Positions 36,151 through 45,980 are shown, counted from the first letter of the stretch. The stretch is 64,000 bases of DNA from Asaia sp. W19 (GCF_003994335.1 NZ_PNQZ01000013.1:124001-188000), one strand, 5' to 3'. The notes: generated from the sequence alone by a model not told the origin. Translations and numbers: made by a program.

Positions 36151-37398
36151 ATGATCATCTCTGCGCCTACCGATTATCGTGAAGCGGCCAGGCGGGCCCT
36201 CCCCCGCTTTCTGTTCGATTACATCGATGGCGGGGCCGTAACGGAACAGACGATGCGCGCGAATTGCGACGCGCTCCAGGCCATACGGTTCAGGCAAAAG
36301 GTTCTGGTTGGTGCGGGCGCTCCCCGGCTCGACACCACCCTTATGGGGTCTCGTTGGGCGGCGCCCTTTGCCCTCGGGCCGGTCGGCGCAACCGGCATGT
36401 ATGCGCGGCGGGGCGAGGTTCAGGCAGCGCGGGCTGCGGCGCGGGCGGGCGTTCCCTATGCCCTCTCCACGGTTTCTGTCTGCGCCATCGAGGAAGTCGC
36501 CCGACATGCCTCCGGACAGCTCTGGTCCCAACTCTATGTCCTCAAAGACCGGGGCTACATGAAAAATGCACTTGAACGCGCCTGGCAGGCTGGCATGAAA
36601 ACGCTGGTTTTCACGGTCGATATGCCCACGCCGGGCTCGCGCTATCGCGACAGACATTCAGGCATGTCCGGTCCCTATGCCTCCTTGCGCCAATATCTGC
36701 AGGCGCTGCAGCATCCGCGCTGGGCGCTGGATGTCGGGCTGAGAGGGCGTCCGCTCTCTTTCGGCAATATAGAAGCCTATACGGGTCGCCCGATGTCGAT
36801 GACCGATTACATGGGTTTTCTCAGCTCGAATTTCGATCCGACCATACGCTGGCAGGACCTCGAATGGATACGCGAGAGCTGGAAGGGCAAACTCGTCATC
36901 AAGGGCATCCTCGACCCGGATGATGCGCGCGATGCGCTGCGCATGGGGGCCGATGGTCTTATCGTCTCCAACCATGGCGGCCGTCAGCTCGACGGCGCCC
37001 CCCCGACAGCGGAAGTCCTCCCTGCCATCGTCGAGGCGGTGGGCGACCGGCTCACCGTTCTGGCCGATTCTGGCATACGTTCGGGACTGGATGTCGCACG
37101 CATGATCGCGCTCGGTGCACAGGGCGTGCTTTTGGGTCGCTCCTATATCTACGCGCTTGCGGCCGAGGGGCAAAAAGGCGTGCAGCGCCTCATGGCCCTG
37201 ATCGCCGCCGATCTTAAGGTGACCATGACACTGATCGGCGCTGGCTCGATCAAGGACATCACGCAGGACAAGATCGCCCATTTCCAGCGCGAATATAGCC
37301 CCCACTCCGGTAGTCCGGCAACGAAGGGTGAGACACGAGAACCAACTCCCGCGCCACGCAAGACACGATCCCGCCAGAATGCGTCGGCGAAAGGCTGA
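36151..37398 (+). CDS. lldD: L-lactate dehydrogenase, FMN-dependent
   Basis: Membrane-associated flavoenzyme oxidising L-lactate to pyruvate and feeding electrons to quinones, 415 residues. FMN-type alpha-hydroxy-acid oxidase signatures: [30 protein letters not shown] and [13 protein letters not shown] with catalytic His275, the same number as in E. coli LldD. The ATG at 36151 follows GGAAAG. A Lys/Arg-rich C-terminal tail extends past the fold. The pair pdc-lldD implies lactate to pyruvate to acetaldehyde in one transcription unit. Confidence 0.95.
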   Translation: MIISAPTDYREAARRALPRFLFDYIDGGAVTEQTMRANCDALQAIRFRQKVLVGAGAPRLDTTLMGSRWAAPFALGPVGATGMYARRGEVQAARAAARAGVPYALSTVSVCAIEEVARHASGQLWSQLYVLKDRGYMKNALERAWQAGMKTLVFTVDMPTPGSRYRDRHSGMSGPYASLRQYLQALQHPRWALDVGLRGRPLSFGNIEAYTGRPMSMTDYMGFLSSNFDPTIRWQDLEWIRESWKGKLVIKGILDPDDARDALRMGADGLIVSNHGGRQLDGAPPTAEVLPAIVEAVGDRLTVLADSGIRSGLDVARMIALGAQGVLLGRSYIYALAAEGQKGVQRLMALIAADLKVTMTLIGAGSIKDITQDKIAHFQREYSPHSGSPATKGETREPTPAPRKTRSRQNASAKG

Positions 37399-37753
37399 GC
37401 AAAGGCGCTTGGCTCCCGAACCTTCTCACGGAGTCAACGCCACACACTGGAGAATAAGGGGAAACACGAGACTTGGCCCCCTTTCGGCCCTCCCTGCGCC
37501 GCCATGCGATGAAACCTGGTCACTCTGCCTTCAAACCGCGCAAGGGAGCCAAGGCATCCCCCTGATACGACACCTCGTGAACCCCGCCGCACGCGGGGTG
37601 ACGCAGAGGACATGGCGTGCAACCGAAACGCGCAGCCATCGCTAAAGACAGGCGAGAATGATTGCCTGAGTGTCCAGCGAAAGCCCGCATGAAGAGGCAC
37701 TTCCCTTTCTCTGGCGGTTATTCCCGGAGATGATTTTTGTGACGGAGATACTC
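37399..37753. other. Intergenic region after lldD with a 7-bp hairpin
   Basis: 355 bp between lldD and the next plus-strand gene. ACCCCGC-CGCAC-GCGGGGT at 37581-37599 may end pdc-lldD transcription, although no T-run follows. No gene seen. Confidence 0.45.
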
Positions 37754-38878
37754 ATGGAAGAGCCAGTCCTGCGGGCCGTTCTGGTGGGTTTCGGCTATGT
37801 CAGCCGCACCTTTCACGCCCCTTTCCTATCCACGCTGCCGCAATGGCATCTGCACGGTATCGTTTCACGACACGGCATTCCGTCCAACAGCGCGCCTGCG
37901 ACGTGCCAGATCTATACCGATCCAGAGACAGCCTTCGCCGATCCGGATGTTGATCTGGTCGTGATTGCCACCCCCAATGACACCCACTTCCCGCTTGCCT
38001 GCGCCGCCCTGCGCGCCGGGAAACATGTGGTTCTTGAAAAGCCTTTCGCGTTGTCTCTCGATGAAGCCCGGGAGATCATCGCGACCGCAGAGCAGCATGA
38101 CAGACATCTCTGCGTTTTTCACAATCGCCGCTGGGACAGCGACTACCTGAGCATTCGTGCTGCCATCGCGGACGGAACGATCGGTCGCGTCACACATTTC
38201 GAGTCCACCATTGACCGGTTTCGCCCCCTCGTCCGGGATCGCTGGCGCGAGAGCAACGCCAGGGGCGCAGGCGTGCTCTATGATATCGGCCCGCATCTGA
38301 TTGATCAGGCCCTCCAGATTTTCGGGTTACCCGAACAGGTCTACGCCTCGCTCGCCCTGCAACGGGACAACGCCCAGAGCGATGACTGGGCCCATATCCT
38401 GCTGGAATACGGTGCGACACGCGTCATCCTGCATACCGGCTCCCTGGCGGCAGAGGCTGCGCCGCGCTTTGTCGTCCACGGTACTGGCGGTACTCTGATC
38501 AAGAGGCTGGCTGATCCCCAGGAGGCACAGCTTCGCGAAGGCATGATCCCGGGGCACGCCGGGTGGGGCGAAGACCCGGATGCGACGGAAATATATCTGG
38601 CCGAAAGTGAGAGCCGCCCGAGCCCGGCGCTGAAAGGCGACCAGCGAGAGCTTTACCGCCAGCTGGCTCGGGCACTGACCGGAAAAGCAGGTAATCCGAT
38701 CAGACCTGTCGAAGCTCTGGCCGTCATGGCCGTGATCGAGGCCGCGGTCCAATCGGCTCATGAAAAACGTGCTGTGCCGCTCGCGCTGAGCCCGGAGGAA
38801 AAACGGCACTGGCACGACCAAGCCAGTGCGCAGGCGGGCTACCCCACCCCGCCGCCCAAGGCTGGCCCGCAGGAATGA
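37754..38878 (+). CDS. Gfo/Idh/MocA family NAD(P)-dependent oxidoreductase
   Basis: 374 residues. Rossmann start VLVGFGYVSRTFHAPFL, the family motif HVVLEKPFALSLDEA with its catalytic-type Lys, and the C-terminal sheet domain with RGAGVLYDIGPHLIDQAL. This subgroup (YdgJ/YhhX-like) oxidises or reduces sugars or polyols; the substrate cannot be told. The ATG was chosen for ACGGAG upstream; the frame is open to 37670. Confidence 0.9.
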   Translation: MEEPVLRAVLVGFGYVSRTFHAPFLSTLPQWHLHGIVSRHGIPSNSAPATCQIYTDPETAFADPDVDLVVIATPNDTHFPLACAALRAGKHVVLEKPFALSLDEAREIIATAEQHDRHLCVFHNRRWDSDYLSIRAAIADGTIGRVTHFESTIDRFRPLVRDRWRESNARGAGVLYDIGPHLIDQALQIFGLPEQVYASLALQRDNAQSDDWAHILLEYGATRVILHTGSLAAEAAPRFVVHGTGGTLIKRLADPQEAQLREGMIPGHAGWGEDPDATEIYLAESESRPSPALKGDQRELYRQLARALTGKAGNPIRPVEALAVMAVIEAAVQSAHEKRAVPLALSPEEKRHWHDQASAQAGYPTPPPKAGPQE

Positions 38879-38938
38879 ATGGCTGCGCACCGGCCCGCAC
38901 CGGCCCTGCTCCGCCGGATCTATCGGCGCAGCGAGGAG

Positions 38939-38978
38939 GCGTCTTCCCTGCTGATACGAGGGTCCGGAGGGAAGACGC
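38939..38978. terminator. Perfect 11-bp hairpin between convergent genes
   Basis: GCGTCTTCCCT and AGGGAAGACGC, loop of 18 bases, between the oxidoreductase (plus) and the GH32 gene (minus). No T-run on either side. Probably a bidirectional terminator. Confidence 0.6.
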
Positions 38979-38987
38979 AGGACGCGG

Positions 38988-40514
38988 TCAGGCCGTTTCG
39001 CGGCACATCGTCTTATCGAGTGTGAAGATCTCGAAGCTGTCGAGTGTGACACCCATCCCGTCGGTACTCAGACGCAAGATATCGAGCGGCTTGGCCGGAT
39101 AGACAAGGGCGGATCCTGTCTCCAGATATTCATTCGCATAGAGCTCGAAGGCGCAGCCATCGAGAAACAGGTGCAGATCCAACCCGCGCGGCGTCGCATA
39201 GAACGCGGTATTGATGGGTGCGGCGAAACGGCCGGTATAAAACGGATGATCAAAGCCGCGCAGTTTGCTGCGATCAAGCCAGATTTGTGCGCTCGAAACG
39301 TCATACCCGATCGACAGCTTCTCTCCCTCCGCATTGGCAAAGGCCAGCTCAAAACGATTGATCACGGGACCGGAGCTGGACGGATCGGTCTGACGATGCT
39401 CATCGGCGGTCAGGCGCAGCACGATTTCGATCGCCTTGCCCTGGGGGAGTGCGAGGTCGCGCTTTGTCCCCTGCGGCAGGTAGCTTCCTGCCTCGCTATG
39501 CTGCATGCGGCGCAGCTTTTCAACACCACGCGGCTTCTGTGCAAGGCGCAGATAGCCGTTCGTGTCATGCCGGATCGAGAGGCTGCGCGGCAGGGACATC
39601 GCGCCACGCCAATCCTGGGTCGGCAATTCCTGACAATATTGCCAGTTCCCCATCCAGGCGATGTTGACGGCCTCCTCATCCGGCATGTTGCTCCAGACCT
39701 GCAGGGCATAGGCATCCTTTGCAAAATCGGTGAGCCGGAGGATCCCGTCATACGGAGTGAACACGGCCCCGTCGAAATCGCCGATGAAATACTGGGTGAC
39801 GCTGCCCCCCATCGGGCTGCCCGGATTGATGGAGACGAACAGCACCCAATGCGCTGTGCCGCATTCATCTTTCACCTGGATGAGGTTCGGGCATTCGTAA
39901 TTGACGGTAGGAAGCCCGGCCGGACCGAAATTGCTGAGATGCGTCCAGTGAATCAGATCCGGCGAGGCATAGAAGCCAATCTGATGCTGATCTACCTCGG
40001 CAATCACCATCACCCATTTGCGCGTGGGGGCATGATAGATGACTTGCGGATCACGGAAATTGGGGCTGTCGATATCAAGGACGGGGTTTTGCCCATATTC
40101 CTCGAAGCTCTGCCCGTTATTGCGGCTGATCGCCAGATACTGGCTCTGACGCGTGGGCAGGGAGCGCGTGTAGAGCGCGACCATGTTGTTACCATTGGTA
40201 CTGGGGAACAGGCCCGAGCTGTTGTCACGGTCGATCACGGCACAGCCGGTATAGGCCTGACCGTCAACCGTATTCGGTACCGCGATGGGTTGGTCTTTCC
40301 AGCTCAGTAGATCCGTACTGATCGCGTGACCCCAGCAGATATTGGCGGAATACGCCGCATCGGGATTGTGCTGATAATAAAGATGATATTGCGTCCCGTC
40401 GAAAACGAGGCCGTTGGGATCATTCATGAAGCCAATCGGCGGGGTGAAATGAACTGAGGGCCGATAGTGTCGCCCCATAAGGGAGAAAACGCATCCGTTT
40501 TTCTTTTCAGTCAT
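38988..40514 (-). CDS. GH32 beta-fructosidase (sucrose-6-phosphate hydrolase/levanase type)
   Basis: 508 residues, no signal peptide, so probably cytoplasmic and acting on imported sucrose or short fructans. The three GH32 catalytic motifs are visible: FMNDPNG (nucleophile Asp32), FRDPQV and YECPNL (acid-base Glu). A C-terminal beta-sandwich ends LRLSTDGMGVTLDSFEIF. The ATG at 40514 follows GGAAAAAA; the frame extends to 40610 without homology. A promoter with an inverted repeat in its spacer lies upstream, suggesting control by a repressor. Confidence 0.93.
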   Translation of the reverse strand: MTEKKNGCVFSLMGRHYRPSVHFTPPIGFMNDPNGLVFDGTQYHLYYQHNPDAAYSANICWGHAISTDLLSWKDQPIAVPNTVDGQAYTGCAVIDRDNSSGLFPSTNGNNMVALYTRSLPTRQSQYLAISRNNGQSFEEYGQNPVLDIDSPNFRDPQVIYHAPTRKWVMVIAEVDQHQIGFYASPDLIHWTHLSNFGPAGLPTVNYECPNLIQVKDECGTAHWVLFVSINPGSPMGGSVTQYFIGDFDGAVFTPYDGILRLTDFAKDAYALQVWSNMPDEEAVNIAWMGNWQYCQELPTQDWRGAMSLPRSLSIRHDTNGYLRLAQKPRGVEKLRRMQHSEAGSYLPQGTKRDLALPQGKAIEIVLRLTADEHRQTDPSSSGPVINRFELAFANAEGEKLSIGYDVSSAQIWLDRSKLRGFDHPFYTGRFAAPINTAFYATPRGLDLHLFLDGCAFELYANEYLETGSALVYPAKPLDILRLSTDGMGVTLDSFEIFTLDKTMCRETA

Positions 40515-40577
40515 TTTTTTCCAGGAGCTTATGAAAAGGTCTTTTTCTGATTGCACCGGACTGCTCCGGCGCGCATT

Positions 40578-40606
40578 CATATAATGGCAAAATGCCATAA
40601 AGGCAA
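40578..40606 (-). promoter_or_regulatory. Promoter with ATGGCA-AAA-TGCCAT operator for the GH32 gene
   Basis: On the minus strand TTGCCT and TATATG are separated by exactly 17 bases, and the spacer contains a perfect six-base inverted repeat (40584-40598). The start of the GH32 gene lies about 60 bases downstream. A repressor bound here would block RNA polymerase; LacI-type sugar regulators are the usual candidates, but none is encoded nearby. Confidence 0.55.
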
Positions 40607-40719
40607 GCAAAGAGGCGACAGGCCTCGATCAATACGTAACTATAGGCACTTGAAATATGGAGTTCAGGGCTCCACTCCTATCCGTTCAGCCGACCCATTC
40701 GTGCGAGTACGATCAAACT

Positions 40720-41271
40720 ATGAATGAACCTGTACGATTAAACTGGCTCAGGCTCATGCAGCAGATATTTCTCTACGATGCACTTAGCCTTTACAGCTTT
40801 ATACTTTCTGCGGGGCGATTCGATCCTTTCCTTTTCCCGATGGTCGTGATGCCTCCTCTATTGTGCCTCGTCATCCTGCTGGGCCTGCACCGATGCCGCG
40901 TGATCACACTGAAAGACGCCGTACTTCAGTCCCTGCCCTATCTCGTGACGCTTCCCTGGCTGATCTGTTTTCCTCTTGCGCTTATCGTACGCCGCGCCCG
41001 GTTTCATATTCTCCTCCGGTTCAACTCCGACGTCGTTCTCGGCCTGCCTCCTCTTGGGGCTGACAGTCTCAGGGACACGTGGATCGAATGGCTGCTTCTT
41101 GTCCTCGCCGCCGCGCTCTATTGTCTTGTTTTCGCGAGTACGCTGAAAGAAGCGGGCCAGCCGTCATGCTTCCTTCCGATCATGACTTTAGGTTTATGGC
41201 TCCTCAGCGTGATCCTCGCCACGCTGATCACAGTGACCTTCTTCAACCTGTGCAAAGCTGTCTCGCTTTGA
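40720..41271 (+). CDS. Membrane protein of unknown function
   Basis: 183 residues with about five hydrophobic segments, for example PFLFPMVVMPPLLCLVILLG, SLPYLVTLPWLICFPLALIV and WIEWLLLVLAAALYCLVF. No family recognised. The start is uncertain: ATGs at 40657 and 40720 are both in frame and neither has a clear ribosome site. Divergent from the GH32 gene and convergent with the DUF2252 gene. The consistent membrane pattern supports a real gene. Confidence 0.6.
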   Translation: MNEPVRLNWLRLMQQIFLYDALSLYSFILSAGRFDPFLFPMVVMPPLLCLVILLGLHRCRVITLKDAVLQSLPYLVTLPWLICFPLALIVRRARFHILLRFNSDVVLGLPPLGADSLRDTWIEWLLLVLAAALYCLVFASTLKEAGQPSCFLPIMTLGLWLLSVILATLITVTFFNLCKAVSL

Positions 41272-41299
41272 GTACGAGCACTCACCCCAAGATGCCCCT

Positions 41300-42736
41300 T
41301 CATGAGGCGACGGGAAGATCTCCCCTATCGATCGCCGCATTGAAATCCCTCCAGTCTTGCTGCGTCTGACTGGCATAAATGGCCGAAAAATTTGCGATCG
41401 CCTCCGCAAAACCGTCACCCGATCCCAGGTAACCGTGAATCATTGCCACATCGCCCGAGCGTGCATGGGCGCGTGCCAAAGCGCGACCGCAAAGAGCGGC
41501 ATAATCATCCAGACCTTCCTGAGCGACATCGGTACCGATTGCGGCCAGCCGACTGTCCTTGAGGCGGCGCACGTAGAACTGCTTGTTCGCGCCATCAAAC
41601 CGCCTGCGCTTTCCTGGCTGCTCGGCTGTATTGGTATGTGTCCAACCCAGGAAGATATCCGAGGTCGCCTGCATGAGGCGCTGCCCGGCCACCACACGCT
41701 GTCCCTGATTGGCGAAGGCCGGTCCCTGGACATGCGCAGCCAGAACCGATTCCTGAGCCTCCTTGATCTGGAGCAGCAGCGTTTCGCCATCGGCAGTCGC
41801 GAACAGTCCAATCGCGCAATAGGTCCCCACACTCCCCACGCCGACTACCTTGAACAGCGTATCCTTGAGCCGATAGCGCGAGAGCAGGATGGCGCGTTCT
41901 GGCGGCTGCGTAGCCAGATATCGGTCGAATGCCTCCCTGATGGTAGCGTCCTCGCCGGGCAGGCGCATTACGAGAGGCGGTTTCACCTTGAGCTTGGGAA
42001 CCGCCTTGTCGAAGGATACGAGTCCGAAATGCGCCCGAGCACTGTCAAGCCTAGCCTCGAGCCGCGCCTTGACGGCCTTGCGCGTATGCTTGTCCGAGAA
42101 GTCCTCGATAGCAGCCGCGAGATCGATCCTGTCAGCCCAGATCTCGAGCGGGCTCATGGGGGCGAGACGGGCCATTTCGCTCTGATAGCTGGCAGCCGCA
42201 ATGCGGGCATTCTCATGTGCCTGAATGTCCGACAATCCATTCTCCAGACTGGCCAGAATGAAAGACGTGCCCAGACGCTTGAGGTCCCATTCAAAGGGGG
42301 CGGGATAAGTCTCATCGAAGTCGTTGATATCGAAGACGGCCAGCCCGTCAGTGGACGCATAGCTGCCAAAATTCGCCAGGTGACAATCACCACAGCTCTG
42401 CACCATCGGCCCGGCGGACGACGTATGTGCCAGATCGGCCGCCATCACGATGGCGCTGCCACGCAGGAAAGCAAAGGGCGAAACACGCATACGCGCGTAG
42501 CGTACGGGCAAAAGGGACGGAATACGGCGCTGCCCCTGCTCAACCAGAAGGGCAACAGGATCGGGCCGCTCGGGGAGAGGTGTCCAGTCCGCCTGCGCGC
42601 TGCGTGGCAGGATTTTACGCAGATGCTGCCCTTCCTGATGCCGTGCGGATCGCGTTTCCAGCACCGTTTCGCCCCCGTTCTCAGACGGGCGGCTCTTGCG
42701 CTTTGGCGCACGGGCGGGAGGGATGGCGGCATTCAT
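41300..42736 (-). CDS. DUF2252 family protein
   Basis: 478 residues. DUF2252 signatures: YARMRVSPFAFLRGSAIVMAAD, QSCGDCHLANFGSY, VFDINDFDETYPAPFEWDLKRLGTSF. The family resembles aminoglycoside-phosphotransferase/kinase folds, with the DCHLANFG and DINDFD motifs in place of the catalytic loop and DFG-like metal site, but no activity is established to my knowledge. The N-terminal 40 residues are basic and probably disordered. The ATG at 42736 is preceded by GAGGA; an upstream ATG at 42784 is in frame. Starts 104 bp after the upstream permease gene ends. Confidence 0.88.
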   Translation of the reverse strand: MNAAIPPARAPKRKSRPSENGGETVLETRSARHQEGQHLRKILPRSAQADWTPLPERPDPVALLVEQGQRRIPSLLPVRYARMRVSPFAFLRGSAIVMAADLAHTSSAGPMVQSCGDCHLANFGSYASTDGLAVFDINDFDETYPAPFEWDLKRLGTSFILASLENGLSDIQAHENARIAAASYQSEMARLAPMSPLEIWADRIDLAAAIEDFSDKHTRKAVKARLEARLDSARAHFGLVSFDKAVPKLKVKPPLVMRLPGEDATIREAFDRYLATQPPERAILLSRYRLKDTLFKVVGVGSVGTYCAIGLFATADGETLLLQIKEAQESVLAAHVQGPAFANQGQRVVAGQRLMQATSDIFLGWTHTNTAEQPGKRRRFDGANKQFYVRRLKDSRLAAIGTDVAQEGLDDYAALCGRALARAHARSGDVAMIHGYLGSGDGFAEAIANFSAIYASQTQQDWRDFNAAIDRGDLPVAS

Positions 42737-42839
42737 GAAACGTATCCTCTCGGTGGCCTGAATTTGAAGGCTATCAGACATCAAACGTCACAAAAGGCAA
42801 AATGCTTCATGAATGTATCGTCAGAACAATGCGGAACAC

Positions 42840-44072
42840 TTACAGAACCAGAAGAGCGGCCGCCAGCGCAGGAAGTGTGAGCACCACGCCGTAGCGCATG
42901 AACCTCCCATAGCGCATATCGAGATCATGTTTGCGCAGGATGATGAGCCAGAGAACCGTGGCCAGAGACCCGCTCAGCGTCAGATTGGGGCCCAGATCGA
43001 CACCGATCAGAAGCGCATCCTGCAAACTGCCTCCATGCGTCGCGAGATCGGGGGCCAATTGCGCCGCGAGAAGACCCGAGGGCAGATTATTGATCAGGTT
43101 GCTCAGCATGGCGAGGCCGAACCCCGAGGCCAGCACGGCCGCGCGCCCATGACCAAACGACAGGATCAGGTCTCCCAGATGCCGGATGATGCCCGTCTGC
43201 TCGACGGCTGACACCAGCACGAACAGACTGGCCACAAGCGGAAACACGGACCAGGAAATCTCGCGCAGAGCCGGTATGGGCGAAGCCCGGCGCAGCAGCG
43301 TAACCATCACACCCAGCCCCGCCCCGCCAATGGCCGTGGCCCAGCCGAGGGAACCATGAAGGAAGGAGACAACGGTCAGGGCGATGCTGACTCCCAGCAG
43401 GGCCCAGGCCGTCAACCGCGCAACAGGATCGAGCGATGGGAGGACTTCGGAAGATGCAAACCGCGCATCGATCGCGTGGCGCACCATCGCATAAAGCGCC
43501 ATGAAACTGACTCCGATCGCCACGCAGGATGGCATAAGAAACCGCCCCAGCCAGGGAATGAGACTGGGCGGCGCCCCTCCATAGATCACGAGATTGGCCG
43601 GGTTGCTGATCGGAAGGACAAAACTTGCCGCATTGGCCACGAAAGCGCAGGCCAGCAAGGCGGGAAAAGGATCAATCTCGGCCTTGGCTGCCACGGCAAT
43701 AACCGGAGGGGTCAGCAAGATGATCGTCGCATCATTCGACAGAAAGGCCGTGGTCACGATAGCGACGCCGAAGATGATAAGAAACAACCTGCGCCCTGAA
43801 CCTCGCGCATGGCGCATCGCGGCTGCCGCCAGCCAGTCGAAGAGTTTCTCCTGTCGTGCAACCTCGCTCAGGATCATCATGCCGAGCAGGAACAGATAGA
43901 CCTCCCTGCCCGAAACGATAGCATGCCACGCCGCCCCCCAGCTCTCGAGCCCAAGGACAACGACCAGCAAAGCCGCAATGCCTGTCCAAAGCGCCTCGGG
44001 CAATTGCCATGGGCGCAGGAGCAGCCCGGCAACCGCCAGAAGACACAAACTCCAAAGCAAGAAATTCTCCAT
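42840..44072 (-). CDS. ArsB/NhaD-type anion permease
   Basis: 410 residues, about eleven membrane segments. It matches the ArsB-like ion-transporter superfamily: FLLGMMILSEVARQEKLFDWLA, AFLSNDATIILLTPPVI, NAASFVLPISNPANLVIYG and GVDLGPNLTLSGSLATVLWL. ArsB exports arsenite, but other members move other anions. No arsR, arsC or arsA lies nearby, so arsenic resistance should not be assumed. Begins eight bases after the MFS transporter stop and is likely co-transcribed with it. Confidence 0.88.
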   Translation of the reverse strand: MENFLLWSLCLLAVAGLLLRPWQLPEALWTGIAALLVVVLGLESWGAAWHAIVSGREVYLFLLGMMILSEVARQEKLFDWLAAAAMRHARGSGRRLFLIIFGVAIVTTAFLSNDATIILLTPPVIAVAAKAEIDPFPALLACAFVANAASFVLPISNPANLVIYGGAPPSLIPWLGRFLMPSCVAIGVSFMALYAMVRHAIDARFASSEVLPSLDPVARLTAWALLGVSIALTVVSFLHGSLGWATAIGGAGLGVMVTLLRRASPIPALREISWSVFPLVASLFVLVSAVEQTGIIRHLGDLILSFGHGRAAVLASGFGLAMLSNLINNLPSGLLAAQLAPDLATHGGSLQDALLIGVDLGPNLTLSGSLATVLWLIILRKHDLDMRYGRFMRYGVVLTLPALAAALLVL

Positions 44073-44080
44073 GATCCAGC

Positions 44081-45355
44081 TCAGGCCGGAACCGCATTAC
44101 GGGCCGGCTCATCAGGATCGCGCGTCTCAGGCATCAGCATCAGGAAGAACAGCAATGCCAGAACGGCGATGGCCGTGAGCGACAGGAAACCAGCGCGATA
44201 CCCCTCCAGCTGCACGATATATCCCCCGAGCAAATTGCTGAGCGCGCCGCCGATACCGACACTCAGCGCGACCATTCCCTGCAGAAAATTAAAGCGCCCG
44301 GTTCCATGGGTGAGATCCGCAGCAATGATGATGGCGATCACGCCGAAGATACCGGCAGCAATACCATCCAGCACCTGGATCGCGATGATGGCCGTCGGTG
44401 CATCGAACCAGGAGAACAGCAATCCGCGTATCGGCAGGATCGCATAGGCCAGCAGGAAGATAGGCTTGCGTCCGATACCCCCTGCCATGGCACGGCCTAC
44501 CGCCCAAGCCACCAGCATCATAACGAATTGCGCAACGATCACGCAGGCGCTGAGTGTGACCGTTTCGGAGCCCGGATGGCTCTTGGCCATGACCTGCCCT
44601 GCAAACGGCAGCATGGCCGCATTGCCCAGATGGAACAGCACGATGGCGCACAGAAACACCCAGACCGGACGACGCCCCAAGAGGGCGTTCAGAGCGACGG
44701 GCGGATCATTCGACTCATCCTCGCTCCCACGCGCGACCTTCTGGTCGATTTCCTTAGGCCGGATAAGAAGCAGAGCGACTGCGCTCGCTATGGCGGAACC
44801 GCAGACAAGATAGAAGATCCAGTTCAGCCCCCAGTACTGGCCGCACAAGCCGGCCAGCGCCGCTGAAGCAAAGGAGCCAAAATGATTGATCCCCTGATTA
44901 CGACTGATACGCCCCGGCAGCCGACGACGCCCCACCAGGCCAAGCGAGATAGCCGCCAGAGCGGGCGGGATGACGGCGGCAGCGGCACCCATCATGATCT
45001 GCGCGGCAATGACGGGGGCCATGCCGGGCAGGGCGATGATCAGGATACAACTCAGCGCCGTCACCAGAGCCGACACGGCAACAAGGGTGCGTTTGTATCG
45101 GGTTGAGTCCACAAGCAGCCCGGCCGGAATCTGGCAAAGCGCTGTCGCAAGACCCGTCATGGCCATTGCGATACCGATGGAACCCGCCTGCCAGTGCCGC
45201 GCGCTCGCAAGATACACGGTCAGATAGGGTCCTACGCCGTCCTGGACATCGGCCAGAAAAAAATTCGTGGCATCCAAACCGGTAACGCTACTCGCCGAAG
45301 GCCCCTTGCCTGCATTAGTGGTGCGGCTGTCCTGCGCGATCCTGGTGCTGCTCAC
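44081..45355 (-). CDS. MFS transporter
   Basis: 424 residues from a GTG at 45355, with GAGGAA seven bases before. Twelve hydrophobic segments; loop 2-3 has the MFS-type GLLVDSTRYKR. The middle loop (about residues 205-225) is acidic. Substrate unknown; drug or sugar efflux is typical of this branch. First gene of a likely pair with the ArsB-like permease. Confidence 0.88.
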   Translation of the reverse strand: MSSTRIAQDSRTTNAGKGPSASSVTGLDATNFFLADVQDGVGPYLTVYLASARHWQAGSIGIAMAMTGLATALCQIPAGLLVDSTRYKRTLVAVSALVTALSCILIIALPGMAPVIAAQIMMGAAAAVIPPALAAISLGLVGRRRLPGRISRNQGINHFGSFASAALAGLCGQYWGLNWIFYLVCGSAIASAVALLLIRPKEIDQKVARGSEDESNDPPVALNALLGRRPVWVFLCAIVLFHLGNAAMLPFAGQVMAKSHPGSETVTLSACVIVAQFVMMLVAWAVGRAMAGGIGRKPIFLLAYAILPIRGLLFSWFDAPTAIIAIQVLDGIAAGIFGVIAIIIAADLTHGTGRFNFLQGMVALSVGIGGALSNLLGGYIVQLEGYRAGFLSLTAIAVLALLFFLMLMPETRDPDEPARNAVPA

Positions 45356-45683
45356 TGTTTTTCCTCACCCCCTGCCCGGAGGACGCTCGTTCTGAAATTC
45401 AGCCCCGATTGGCGCGATCCGTTACCATCATGCAACGCAAGATTCCGGCATTGCCGAGAGTGTCCGGTGTCTTGGCCCTAGGCCTTTCGCCCCCAGGCTC
45501 GATGGCAACCGGGGCACGATCCGGGCAGAACGGCGGTGGGGCCGAGATGTTCCTTGCGCATCGCAGAACATCCTGAGATACAAGAATAACTTCCTTATCT
45601 CTCTGCAAAACACGTCTCGACATCCGACGTTTGAAGGCGGTTTGCGCGGTAAAAGCGTCGGGAAGCGCCGACAGGAGCCTGCC
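45356..45683. other. Divergent intergenic region with two inverted repeats
   Basis: 328 bp between the MFS gene (minus) and a small membrane-protein gene (plus). GATGTTC-N13-GAACATC (45546-45572) and GAGATA-N15-TATCTC (45575-45601) are adjacent and could be operators or structured RNA. No gene seen. Confidence 0.45.
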
Positions 45684-45932
45684 ATGATTACTCCCCTCCG
45701 CGCTCTGGGCTGGCTATTCTGCCTCGCGCTCACCTTGATGGGGATGCTCAGGCCCCTCTGGCAGTCCCATGTGGGACTGTTTCTCTATCCCGATCATCGC
45801 TGGGCCTTCGGCATCATCGCCCATACCGAAACCGCGACAGAGCTCCTCGGGCGCTGGGTTTCCCCCGTCAGCTACGGTCTTGCTTCCCTGCTCTGGCTCG
45901 GCCTCTATCGTGAGCAGGCCCCTCACCGGTAG
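45684..45932 (+). CDS. Small membrane protein, unknown function
   Basis: 82 residues with two hydrophobic segments, LGWLFCLALTLMGML and VSPVSYGLASLLWLGLY. AGGAG precedes the ATG at a good distance. No family recognised. It is convergent with the flippase gene. Confidence 0.6.
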   Translation: MITPLRALGWLFCLALTLMGMLRPLWQSHVGLFLYPDHRWAFGIIAHTETATELLGRWVSPVSYGLASLLWLGLYREQAPHR

Positions 45933-45980
45933 AACAGCGCGCCCGGCCGCTATGAACGCGCCAGGCCGGAAGGCCTCTGT

